This document shows, in pieces, positions 46,270 through 57,148 of a stretch of 64,000 nucleotides of DNA (the first letter of the stretch is position 1; each line of letters opens with the position of its first letter). Position numbers and translations under genes: made by a program. The stretch spans positions 2,604,001 to 2,668,000 of the forward strand of contig NZ_CP031848.1 of NCBI RefSeq assembly GCF_003441595.1, given 5' to 3'. Under the pieces are notes generated by a model. That model was not told the origin of the DNA. It did no database searches and was given only the letters and a program-made list of their open reading frames with translations. Source of the stretch: Marinobacter sp. Arc7-DN-1 (lineage in GTDB: Bacteria > Pseudomonadota > Gammaproteobacteria > Pseudomonadales > Oleiphilaceae).

Positions 46270-48533
46270 GCCGTACCCGCACTCACACCCACAATACCGA
46301 AAACCAGATCGCGCTGGATTTTGGGGATTCCACCCCGCACGTCGCCCCCATGCCCGGGCCGGAAAACAGGGCCGTTGACACCTCTGGTTTGCTCACCAGC
46401 CTGGATAAAACCGAGGCTCTGCTCCAGCAATGGCAACAGGCAGAATGGCTACGCCCCCTGGATGTGGGTTTTGCCCGGCTGATCTGTGAACTGTCGGAAG
46501 AGCAGGGCGAACGCCCCAATCCACTGGTTCTGCTGCTGGCGGCATTGACCTCCCATCAAGTGGGCCGGGGCCATGTCTGTATTGATCTGGCCAACCTGCT
46601 GGCGGATACAGGCAACACCCTGTCGCTGCCGCCGGAGGAGCCAGTTCGCGACACCCTCACCGAATCCGAAGCGGCCGGGCTGAGCCAGCTGAAACCCGGC
46701 GATCTGCTTACGCGGATTACCCTGGCCGATTGCCAAGCCGCCCTGAACGGTTCTCTAGCGGTTAGTGATGGCTCACTGACTACTCCCCTGGTAGTGAACG
46801 AGACCCGGCTCTACCTGCGCCGTTTCTGGCGCTATGAACAGCGCATTGCCGAAGGGATTCAGCAGCGTCTGGCCCTGCCATCACCCCTGGCGGAGCCGGA
46901 TTCCGCTCCGGCCCAAACCCTGTCCAAAACTCTTGACCAACTGTTCCAGTCACCGGAACCGGTGGATTACCAGAAACTCGCCTGCGCCCTGGCCGCCCGT
47001 AACCGCTTTTCGGTGATCACCGGCGGCCCCGGCACTGGCAAGACTACCACCGTGGTCAACCTGTTGGCGGCGCTGCAGGCAGTAGCAGGTGAGTCCCCGG
47101 AACGGGCCGGCCGGAAATACCGCATTCGTCTGGCCGCCCCCACCGGCAAGGCTGCCGCCCGCCTGAACGAATCCATTGGCGGTGCTGTCAGTCGTCTGCC
47201 ACTGGACCAACTGCCGGGCAACATACAGCTGGAGGATATTCCCACCAGGGTCACCACCCTGCACCGCCTGCTTGGTAGCCGGCCGGATACCCGCAGGTTC
47301 CGCCACAACCGCGACAACCCGTTGCTGGTGGACATTCTGGTGATCGACGAAGCCTCCATGGTGGATGTGGACCTGATGGCCTCGGTGTTCGACGCCCTGC
47401 CCGCCAATGCCCAACTGATCCTGCTGGGGGACAAGGACCAGCTGGCCTCGGTGGATGCCGGTGCGGTATTGGGTGAGCTGTGCCAGCGTGCTCTGAAAGC
47501 GCATTACACCCCGGAAACCGCCCGGTGGCTTACCGCCATCACCGGCAATCAGGTTCCGGAGACCCTGATTGATCCTGGCGGCCAACCCCTGGACCAGGCC
47601 GTGGCCATGCTGCGCAAGAGCTATCGGTTCCAGCAAGACAGCGGTATCCGGGCGCTCTCGGACGCTGTGAACACCAACGCTCTTGATAGCGCTGTGCTGC
47701 ACCAGATCCGGGAAGCAGAGTTCGAGGATGTGGTCTGGCTGAATGGCGACAAAGCAAGGCCAGATCCGGAGCAAACACAGGCGCTGATTTGCCGCCATGC
47801 CATTACCGGCACGCCGGAGGCTTTCCGCAACGCCGGGCAGGGTCGGGTATTGAATAACAAGGAGTTACCGCCGCCAGTCGGTTATTGCCATTACCTGAAA
47901 CGGATGCAGGATCACGACCTGACAGAAACCAGTCCTCGCGAAGACTGGGATGCCCTGGCGGTTCGGGTTCTGGACGCCTTCAACGACTTTCAGATCCTCT
48001 GTGCCCTGCGCAAGGGTCCCTGGGGGGTGGAAGGTCTGAACGACCGGGTTGCCCGGCATCTGTTGGCGGAAAAGCTGATCCCCAGGGCGGAAGGCTGGTA
48101 CGCTGGCCGGCCGGTGTTGGTCACCGGCAACGACTACAACCTGGGCCTGATGAACGGGGATATCGGCATTACCTTCAACGTGCCCTGGGACAGGACCGAA
48201 TCCGGTGAACCCAAAGACACGCTGCGGGTCGCCTTCCCGAGCGGCGACAGCACCGGAGCCATCCGCTGGATTTCCCCCAGCCGGCTACAGCAACAGGAAA
48301 CCGTGTACGCCATGACCGTGCACAAATCCCAGGGCTCCGAGTTCAACCATACCTGCCTGGTACTGCCGGACCGCCTCAGCCCGGTGCTGACCAGGGAGCT
48401 GATCTACACCGGCATCACCCGGGCGAAAAACTGGTTCAGCCTGATTACCGGCGACTCCCAGGTTCTGAAAGACAGCGTTGGGCAGCAGGTAATCCGCGCC
48501 TCCGGGCTGGCCAGGAGACTCAGCGAGGGCTAG
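46266..48533 (+). CDS. recD: Exonuclease V alpha subunit RecD
   Basis: 755 aa. 5'-3' SF1B helicase of RecBCD. Walker A is GGPGTGKTTTVVNLL, motif II is LVIDEASMVDVDLM and motif VI is in TRELIYTGITRAKNWFSLIT. A longer, acidic N-terminal part (to about residue 230) includes the RecB-interaction region. It starts on the recB stop (ATGA). Its 3' end overlaps the convergent ABC exporter gene by 14 bases. Confidence 0.96.
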   Translation: MSRTRTHTHNTENQIALDFGDSTPHVAPMPGPENRAVDTSGLLTSLDKTEALLQQWQQAEWLRPLDVGFARLICELSEEQGERPNPLVLLLAALTSHQVGRGHVCIDLANLLADTGNTLSLPPEEPVRDTLTESEAAGLSQLKPGDLLTRITLADCQAALNGSLAVSDGSLTTPLVVNETRLYLRRFWRYEQRIAEGIQQRLALPSPLAEPDSAPAQTLSKTLDQLFQSPEPVDYQKLACALAARNRFSVITGGPGTGKTTTVVNLLAALQAVAGESPERAGRKYRIRLAAPTGKAAARLNESIGGAVSRLPLDQLPGNIQLEDIPTRVTTLHRLLGSRPDTRRFRHNRDNPLLVDILVIDEASMVDVDLMASVFDALPANAQLILLGDKDQLASVDAGAVLGELCQRALKAHYTPETARWLTAITGNQVPETLIDPGGQPLDQAVAMLRKSYRFQQDSGIRALSDAVNTNALDSAVLHQIREAEFEDVVWLNGDKARPDPEQTQALICRHAITGTPEAFRNAGQGRVLNNKELPPPVGYCHYLKRMQDHDLTETSPREDWDALAVRVLDAFNDFQILCALRKGPWGVEGLNDRVARHLLAEKLIPRAEGWYAGRPVLVTGNDYNLGLMNGDIGITFNVPWDRTESGEPKDTLRVAFPSGDSTGAIRWISPSRLQQQETVYAMTVHKSQGSEFNHTCLVLPDRLSPVLTRELIYTGITRAKNWFSLITGDSQVLKDSVGQQVIRASGLARRLSEG

Positions 48534-50331
48534 TGTCTGTGTCGTCGCTACTCCGGTGCTGCTGCGCCCACAGATGGGCGTAGTGGCCACCGGCGGCCAG
48601 CAGCGCGTTGTGGCTGCCACTCTCGACGATCCGGCCGCCGTCCATCACCAGGATGGTGTTGGCATCACGGATAGTGGAAAGGCGGTGGGCAATCACCAGC
48701 GTCGTCCGCTGCTGGCTGACTTCCTTCAGTGCGCCCAGGATCGCCTGTTCCGACAACGAATCCAGGGAAGAGGTAGCCTCATCCAGAATCAGCAACGGCG
48801 GGTTCTTGAGAATCACCCGGGCAATGGCCACCCGTTGTTTCTCGCCACCCGATAGTTTCAAACCGCGCTCACCCACTTTGGTTTCATAGCCATCCGGCAG
48901 GCTGTGGATAAAATCTTCCAGATGCGCCAGGCGCGCTGCCCGGTACACCTCTTCTTCCGTGGCCTCTGGCCGCCCATAAGCCAGGTTCCGGTAAAGGGTA
49001 TCGTTGAACAGCACCGTATCCTGGGGCACCACACCGATGGCCGATCTCAGACTGTCCTGGGTGACCTGGCGGATATCCTGACCATCAATGCGGATGGCCC
49101 CTTTATCGACATCGTAGAAACGGAACAGCAGGCGGGCGAGGGTAGACTTGCCGGCACCACTGGCGCCGACCACGGCCACCGTATGGCCGGCCGGAATGGA
49201 AAAATTCACATCCTGCAGAATCGGGCGATCCGGGCGATAGGCAAAGTGAATGTGGTCGAAGCGCACCTCAGCGTTATCCACAGCCAGTTCCCTGGCCTCC
49301 GGTGCATCCTGAATGGCCGGCTCGTCCCCGAGCAGTTTGAACAGCCGCTCGATATTGACCAGCGCCTGACGGATTTCCCGATATACAAAACCCAATGCAT
49401 TCAGGGGAATAAACAGCTGCAACAGGTAGGCGTTGATCATGGTGAAGTCACCAAGGGTAATCGCGCCGCTCGCCACTTCCCGCACTGCCATGGCCATAAT
49501 CACGATCATCGCCAGGCCGATGATCAGCGCCTGGCCCGAGTTCAGGGCCGCCAGTGACAGGCGGTTCTTCAGCCGTGCCTGTTCCCAGTCCTCAAGATCC
49601 ACGTCGTACAACTGCGATTCATAGCGCTCATTGTTGAAGTACTTGACGGTTTCATAGTTAAGCAGACTGTCTATCGCCCGGGAGTTGGACTGGTTATCCC
49701 GGGCATTGGCCTCCCGCACAAACCGGGTACGCCACTCGGTAATTTTGATGGAAAAGACCACATAAACGGCCACAGCCACCAGAATGGCCAGGACATATCC
49801 CACATTGAACGCCACGAACAGGATGCCGGCGACCATCAGGATTTCCAGAAGGGTGGGGGCAATATTGAACAGGGTGAAACGCAGCAGGAAACTGATGCCG
49901 TTGGTGCCCCGTTCGATATCCCTGGCCAGGCCTCCGGTTTTTCGGTCCAGATGGAAGGCCAGTTCCCGGTGATGCAGGTGCTCGAAGACCCGCAACGACA
50001 CCCGACGCATGGCACGCTCTGCTACACGGGCGAACACCGCATCCCGCAATTCGCTGAACAGGGTGGCCCCAAAACGCAGCGAACCATAAGCCACCACCAG
50101 TACCACCGGAATCCACAGCAGCATGTCCGCGCCACGGGTCTGGTCCAGATAGTCGACGATGTACTTCAGCGCCACCGGAGTGGCCACCGTTGCCAGTTTA
50201 GCCAGGACCAGCAATGCCAGAGCCAGGGCCACCCGGCCCCGAAACTCGGCCAGATAAGGCCAGAGACCGGCAATCACTTTCCAGTCGGGTTTGTGGTCAG
50301 CGGGATAATCGTTATCAGCGTAGGCTCTCAC
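48520..50331 (-). CDS. Atm1-type ABC half-exporter
   Basis: 603 aa. Six membrane segments (about 40-310) then an ATPase domain with Walker A VGASGAGKSTLARLLFRF, signature LSGGEKQRVAIARVIL, Walker B PLLILDEATSSLD and H-loop AHRLSTI. The segment FNNERYESQLYDVDLEDWEQ and the TVKY..NNE motif are typical of Atm1/HMT1-type exporters, which move glutathione-linked metal or sulphur species. GTG 50331 is preferred: GGAG lies 12 bases upstream and the frame above it runs into the palindrome at 50357-50476. It overlaps recD at the 3' end. Confidence 0.85.
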   Translation of the reverse strand: MRAYADNDYPADHKPDWKVIAGLWPYLAEFRGRVALALALLVLAKLATVATPVALKYIVDYLDQTRGADMLLWIPVVLVVAYGSLRFGATLFSELRDAVFARVAERAMRRVSLRVFEHLHHRELAFHLDRKTGGLARDIERGTNGISFLLRFTLFNIAPTLLEILMVAGILFVAFNVGYVLAILVAVAVYVVFSIKITEWRTRFVREANARDNQSNSRAIDSLLNYETVKYFNNERYESQLYDVDLEDWEQARLKNRLSLAALNSGQALIIGLAMIVIMAMAVREVASGAITLGDFTMINAYLLQLFIPLNALGFVYREIRQALVNIERLFKLLGDEPAIQDAPEARELAVDNAEVRFDHIHFAYRPDRPILQDVNFSIPAGHTVAVVGASGAGKSTLARLLFRFYDVDKGAIRIDGQDIRQVTQDSLRSAIGVVPQDTVLFNDTLYRNLAYGRPEATEEEVYRAARLAHLEDFIHSLPDGYETKVGERGLKLSGGEKQRVAIARVILKNPPLLILDEATSSLDSLSEQAILGALKEVSQQRTTLVIAHRLSTIRDANTILVMDGGRIVESGSHNALLAAGGHYAHLWAQQHRSSDDTDTSPR

Positions 50332-50356
50332 TGTTGCGAATAACTCCAAGGTTGGG

Positions 50357-50476
50357 GAGCGCGAGTGGGTGGTAGAGTGTCTTCCGGGACCGTCAAAAGC
50401 CATGGATGGCTTTTGCCGAGCGTACAGGGACCTATTTACAGCGTGTCCCGGAAGTCACTACCACCCACTCGCGCTC
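50357..50476. repeat. Long intergenic palindrome, copy B
   Basis: Left arm 50357-50390 (GAGCGCGAGTGGGTGGTAGA...) and right arm 50445-50476 are near-perfect inverted repeats with a two-base indel. The 54-base centre has GCCATGGATGGC, then AGCGTACAGGGAC and CAGCGTGT. These blocks recur in the centre of copy A (6677-6734, read on the minus strand). It lies between the divergent starts of the two ABC exporters. Confidence 0.8.
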
Positions 50477-50500
50477 TACCCGGATGTATGATAGGTCCTG

Positions 50501-52315
50501 TTGGAGAACAAATCGTATGGTTGCCAGAGTCTACAGCAGCCGGCACTCAGGAGGCACATCATCAGAACCCGTCACCGCAAGGCCCTGAAACTGGTTATTG
50601 GATTTATCAGCCCCTACCGCCGAGCCGTGGCCGGTGCTCTGGTGGCGTTGATTTTCACTGCGGGAATTACTCTGGGTCTTGGTCAGGGTTTACGAATCCT
50701 TGTGGATCAGGGATTGGCCACCGAATCCCCTGAGAATCTGGCAAAAGCTATCGGTCTGTTTTTTGTGCTGGTGCTGGGCCTGGCATTCGGCTCGTTTACC
50801 CGGTTCTATCTAGTGTCGTGGATCGGCGAACGGGTGGTGGCGGACATTCGCAAGAAGGTATTCAACCACCTGATTGATCTTCATCCCGGCTTCTTTGAGC
50901 AGAACCGTGCCCTGGAAATCCAGTCGCGGTTTACCGCGGATACCACGGTGCTGCAGTCGGTGATTGGCTCCACCGTGTCCATTGCCCTGCGCAACGCCCT
51001 CATGCTGGTTGGGGGTTTGCTGCTCCTGTTCATTACCAACGCCAAACTGGCCAGTATCATTCTGCTGGGGTTTCCCCTGGTGATCGCACCGATCCTGTTT
51101 TTCGGCAGGCGGGTGCGGGCGCTGTCCCGTCTCAGTCAGGACCGGGTCGCGGACGTCGGCAGCTACGTGGGCGAGAACCTGACCCAGATCAAGACCGTTC
51201 AGGCCTTCAATCACCAGCCCCATGACCGGCGCTTTTTTGCCGGGGTTTCGGAAAAGGCCTTCGAGATTGCCCGGCAGCGTATCCGTCAGCGCGCCTGGCT
51301 GACCACTCTGGCCATTTCCCTGGTGATGGGGGCCGTGGGCATCGTCATCTGGATTGGCGGGCTGGATGTCATTCATGGCCGCATCAGCCCCGGTGAACTG
51401 GCGGCGTTTGTATTCTACAGCCTGCTGGTGGGGGTGGCGGCAGGCGCCATCAGTGAGGTGATTGGTGAACTTCAGAGAGCAGCAGGCTCGGCGGCGCGGC
51501 TGTTCGAACTGCTGCAAACGGAGCCGGAATTTGTTCGAAAGAATGCGGGCAAAGCCCTTCCGGATCCCATCAAAGGCGAGATCCGCATTGAGCACCTGGG
51601 CTTCAGTTACCCTGGGCGTCCGGAGCAGCCTGCACTCTCTGACTTTACCCTGGAGGTGAAAGCCGGAGAAACCCTGGCACTGGTGGGCCCGTCTGGCGCG
51701 GGCAAATCGACCCTGTTCGATCTGTTACTGCATTTTTACCAGCCCGATCAGGGCCGGATTCTGATTGACGGGATAAATACGGCTGACCTGTCTCTGGAAT
51801 CCTTGCGCCGGTGTTTTGCCCTGGTGCCCCAGAACCCGGCGCTGTTTCATGGCACGGTGGCGGACAACATCCGCTATGCCCGTCCGGATGCGAGCCAGGG
51901 GGATGTCGAGCAGGCCGCACGGATAGCCTACGCCCATGACTTTATCCAGAGCCTGCCCAAGGGCTACGGGACATCCCTGGGGGATGCCGGCCTGGGATTG
52001 TCCGGCGGGCAGAAGCAGCGCCTTGCCATCGCCCGGGCCTTGTTGGCCGATGCCCCGATTCTCCTGCTGGACGAAGCCACCAGTGCGCTGGATGCGGAGA
52101 GTGAAAATCTCATTCAGCAAGCCATGCCAGCACTCACAACCGGGCGCACCACGCTGGTGATTGCCCATCGACTGGCGACCGTCAGAGACGCAGATCGCAT
52201 CGCGGTTCTCGATCAGGGCCGCCTGCTGGCCGTGGGTACCCACGACGAATTAATGCGCCATAATGGTCTCTATCGGCGGCTGGCAAAACTGCAGTTTCGG
52301 GAAAACGCCGCCTGA
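50501..52315 (+). CDS. ABC half-exporter, MsbA/multidrug type
   Basis: 604 aa from TTG 50501. Membrane domain about 30-320 (six segments, first at VAGALVALIFTAGITLGLGQ), ATPase domain with Walker A VGPSGAGKSTLFDLL, signature LSGGQKQRLAIARALL, Walker B ILLLDEATSALD and H-loop AHRLATV. Substrate unknown. The start is uncertain: TTG 50501 lacks a ribosome site, whereas AGGAGG at 50549-50554 is followed 6 bases on by an in-frame ATC (50561), a rare start; no ATG or GTG is suitably placed. It is divergent from the Atm1-type gene across palindrome B. Confidence 0.8.
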   Translation: MENKSYGCQSLQQPALRRHIIRTRHRKALKLVIGFISPYRRAVAGALVALIFTAGITLGLGQGLRILVDQGLATESPENLAKAIGLFFVLVLGLAFGSFTRFYLVSWIGERVVADIRKKVFNHLIDLHPGFFEQNRALEIQSRFTADTTVLQSVIGSTVSIALRNALMLVGGLLLLFITNAKLASIILLGFPLVIAPILFFGRRVRALSRLSQDRVADVGSYVGENLTQIKTVQAFNHQPHDRRFFAGVSEKAFEIARQRIRQRAWLTTLAISLVMGAVGIVIWIGGLDVIHGRISPGELAAFVFYSLLVGVAAGAISEVIGELQRAAGSAARLFELLQTEPEFVRKNAGKALPDPIKGEIRIEHLGFSYPGRPEQPALSDFTLEVKAGETLALVGPSGAGKSTLFDLLLHFYQPDQGRILIDGINTADLSLESLRRCFALVPQNPALFHGTVADNIRYARPDASQGDVEQAARIAYAHDFIQSLPKGYGTSLGDAGLGLSGGQKQRLAIARALLADAPILLLDEATSALDAESENLIQQAMPALTTGRTTLVIAHRLATVRDADRIAVLDQGRLLAVGTHDELMRHNGLYRRLAKLQFRENAA

Positions 52316-52404
52316 CAGCGACAATAGTCGGTTTGTTTCCTGTCACCGTACTACTTACACTGGTAGGTGAAACTTCTGAACCTGAACCCAGGGAGAATGG
52401 CAAA

Positions 52405-53682
52405 GTGAGCAATAAAGAATTGCAGGCACTCAAAGAACGCTACGTTGCAGCGGGCGCGGCAAGTCCCAATGAACAGTTTGCCGACCATGCAACGAATGCG
52501 GAGCTGTGGGATGCAGACGGCAAACGCATGATCGATTTTGCCGGCGGCATCGGCGTACTTAACATCGGCCACCGCCACCCGAAAGTGGTAGAGGCGGTAA
52601 AGGCCCAGCTGGACAAGCTGATGCACACCTGCCAGACGGTGATGCCCTATGAGGGCTACGTAAAGCTGGCGCAGAAGCTCAGCGAAGTGGCTCCGGTCAA
52701 GGGCCACGCCAAGGTTATGCTGGCCAACTCCGGTGCGGAAGCCCTGGAAAACGCAATGAAGATCGCCCGGGCAGCCACTGGCAAAACCAACGTGATCTGC
52801 TTCGATGGTGGTTATCACGGCCGTACCTTCTACACCATGGCCATGAACGGTAAAGCGGCGCCCTACCAGACCGATTTCGGGCCGATGCCAGGCACGGTTT
52901 ACCGCGCACCATACCCGGTGCCGTATCACGGGGTCAGCGAAGACGAAGCACTTCGTGGTTTGAAGATGACCATGAAAGCGGACTCACCGGCCAACAATAC
53001 GGCGGCCATCGTGATTGAGCCGGTACTGGGCGAGGGCGGTTTTTACGCCGCACCGACCAGTTTCCTGAAGGAAATCCGCAAGATCTGCGATGACAACGAC
53101 ATCCTGATGATTGTGGACGAAGTTCAGAGCGGCTTTGGCCGTACCGGCAAGATGTTTGCCATTGAACACAGCGGTATTGAGCCGGACCTGATAACCATGG
53201 CCAAGAGTATGGCCGACGGTATGCCAATTTCGGCCATCGTGGGTACGGACAAGCACATGGATGCTTCCGGACCAAACTCTCTGGGCGGTACCTACACCGG
53301 CAGCCCGACCGCCTGTGCTGCAGCTTTGGCGGTATTCGATGTGTTCAAGGAAGAGGACATCCTTGGCAAGGCCCAGGCACTCGGCGAAAAGCTGAACAAG
53401 CGTTTCAGCCAGTGGCAGGAGCAGTTCGAGCATGTGGATAACGTCCGCAACCTCGGTCCCATGGCGGCTTTTGAGCTGGTAGAAAGCAAATCCAGCCATA
53501 CGCCGAAGCCGGAATTGGCGGCTGCGGTGACCAAGAAGGCCAAGGAGAAGGGGCTGATTCTGCTGAGTTGTGGTATGTACGGCAATACCTTGCGGTTCCT
53601 GATGCCGGTGACCATTGGGGACGATGTGCTGGAAGAAGGGCTCGCGATTGTGGAAGAGAGCCTGAAGGAAGTTGGGGCTTAA
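52405..53682 (+). CDS. gabT: 4-aminobutyrate--2-oxoglutarate transaminase
   Basis: 425 aa class III PLP aminotransferase that turns GABA plus 2-oxoglutarate into succinic semialdehyde and glutamate. Segments expected for GabT: NSGAEALENAMKIARAATGK, then CFDGGYHGRTFYTMAMNGK, IVDEVQSGFGRTGKMFAIEH and the PLP lysine in ITMAKSMADGMPISAIVG. GTG 52405 gives the usual start (MSNKELQALKERY with GTG as Met), with GGGAGA 9 bases upstream; the frame is open back to 52333. No gabD is next to it, so the partner is elsewhere. A terminator follows. Other omega-amino acids may be substrates. Confidence 0.93.
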   Translation: MSNKELQALKERYVAAGAASPNEQFADHATNAELWDADGKRMIDFAGGIGVLNIGHRHPKVVEAVKAQLDKLMHTCQTVMPYEGYVKLAQKLSEVAPVKGHAKVMLANSGAEALENAMKIARAATGKTNVICFDGGYHGRTFYTMAMNGKAAPYQTDFGPMPGTVYRAPYPVPYHGVSEDEALRGLKMTMKADSPANNTAAIVIEPVLGEGGFYAAPTSFLKEIRKICDDNDILMIVDEVQSGFGRTGKMFAIEHSGIEPDLITMAKSMADGMPISAIVGTDKHMDASGPNSLGGTYTGSPTACAAALAVFDVFKEEDILGKAQALGEKLNKRFSQWQEQFEHVDNVRNLGPMAAFELVESKSSHTPKPELAAAVTKKAKEKGLILLSCGMYGNTLRFLMPVTIGDDVLEEGLAIVEESLKEVGA

Positions 53683-53710
53683 AACCCTTTAGACTTTCTG
53701 TGAAGATCAA

Positions 53711-53737
53711 AGCCGGGCTCAAGGGCCCGGCTTTTTT
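53711..53737 (+). terminator. Rho-independent terminator after gabT
   Basis: AGCCGGGC (53711-53718), a 6-base loop, GCCCGGCT (53725-53732), then a run of T. Confidence 0.9.
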
Positions 53738-53833
53738 GTGCGCCTACGCAAGCCTTCGGATTCATCGTATACTGCGGTGAGTTCTCCGGCAGTGCCGTTC
53801 GGCCTGCTGTTGTTTCACCAACCAGGCTAAACC

Positions 53834-54586
53834 ATGACCTCTCCGAGTTCCTCCAACATTCCGGACCACAAACCAAGGCCCTGGGTCGATCTGCTGGTCA
53901 GTATCATTATTCCTTCCGTGATCCTGATGAAACTCAGTGGCGATGAGCACTTGGGCAGTGTGAATGCCTTGCTGATCGGGCTCGCCTTTCCCCTGGGCTG
54001 GGGGCTGTTCGAGCTGGTTAAGTACCACAAGAAGAATTTTATTGCAGTGCTGGGTCTGATCAGTGTGGGGCTCACAGGAGGCATCGGATTACTGGAGCTG
54101 GATGCCGGCTGGCTCGCCATCAAGGAAGCAGCGATTCCTGCCATCATTGGTCTGGCCGTACTGATATCCACATGGACGAAGTACCCGCTGGTCCGGACCC
54201 TGCTGTATAACCCGAACGTACTGGATGTTGAGAAGATCCAGCGCTCTCTGGAAGAACACAATCAGGTCGACGAATTCGAACAACGGCTACAGAAGGCCAG
54301 CTACTTTTTTGCAGGCACGTTTCTGTTCTCGTCGATCATGAATTACGTGCTCGCCAAGTGGATCGTGGTCAGCCCCTCCGGGACCGAGGCCTTCAACGAA
54401 GAGCTTGGCCAAATGACGCTGGTCAGCTATCCCATGATTGCCATTCCCTCGATGGTGATGATGGTGCTCATTTTTTACTACCTGTGGCGCACCATTCGCC
54501 GACTGACCGGATTTACCCTGGAAGAGGTTATGGCGCCGCATCTTGCTGAAAAGGAAAAGTCCGCGGAATCGACGTCAAGGAAATAG
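53834..54586 (+). CDS. VC0807-family membrane protein
   Basis: 250 aa with six or seven hydrophobic segments (for example WVDLLVSIIIPSVILMKLSG, VNALLIGLAFPLGWGLFELV, FIAVLGLISVGLTGGIGLLE and MIAIPSMVMMVLIFYYLWRT). The pattern recalls the VC0807 family (DUF3159-like), which has no assigned function. Start MTSPSSSNIPDHKPRPW; a run of K/E ends the protein. It stands alone between the gabT terminator and the bidirectional terminator shared with gyrB. Confidence 0.75.
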   Translation: MTSPSSSNIPDHKPRPWVDLLVSIIIPSVILMKLSGDEHLGSVNALLIGLAFPLGWGLFELVKYHKKNFIAVLGLISVGLTGGIGLLELDAGWLAIKEAAIPAIIGLAVLISTWTKYPLVRTLLYNPNVLDVEKIQRSLEEHNQVDEFEQRLQKASYFFAGTFLFSSIMNYVLAKWIVVSPSGTEAFNEELGQMTLVSYPMIAIPSMVMMVLIFYYLWRTIRRLTGFTLEEVMAPHLAEKEKSAESTSRK

Positions 54587-54616
54587 AACAACGCTGATAA
54601 CGGTAAATCCTGGACG

Positions 54617-54657
54617 AAAAAAAGCGGCGAAGGTTAGTAACCTTCGCCGCTTTTTTT
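54617..54657. terminator. Bidirectional terminator between VC0807 gene and gyrB
   Basis: Perfect stem of at least 18 bp, AAAAAAAGCGGCGAAGGTT with its complement and a T-run on both strands. It can stop both converging transcripts. Confidence 0.95.
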
Positions 54658-54678
54658 ACTCATCAGAACGTTGACGAA

Positions 54679-57114
<2,436 letters not shown>

Positions 57115-57148
57115 TTAGGCCGGGGCATCTTAGCGTTCCGCACCGGTC

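Noticed and set aside
50332..50403. Upstream extension of the Atm1-type exporter to 50403
   Set aside because: It would read through palindrome B; GTG 50331 with GGAG upstream is more plausible.
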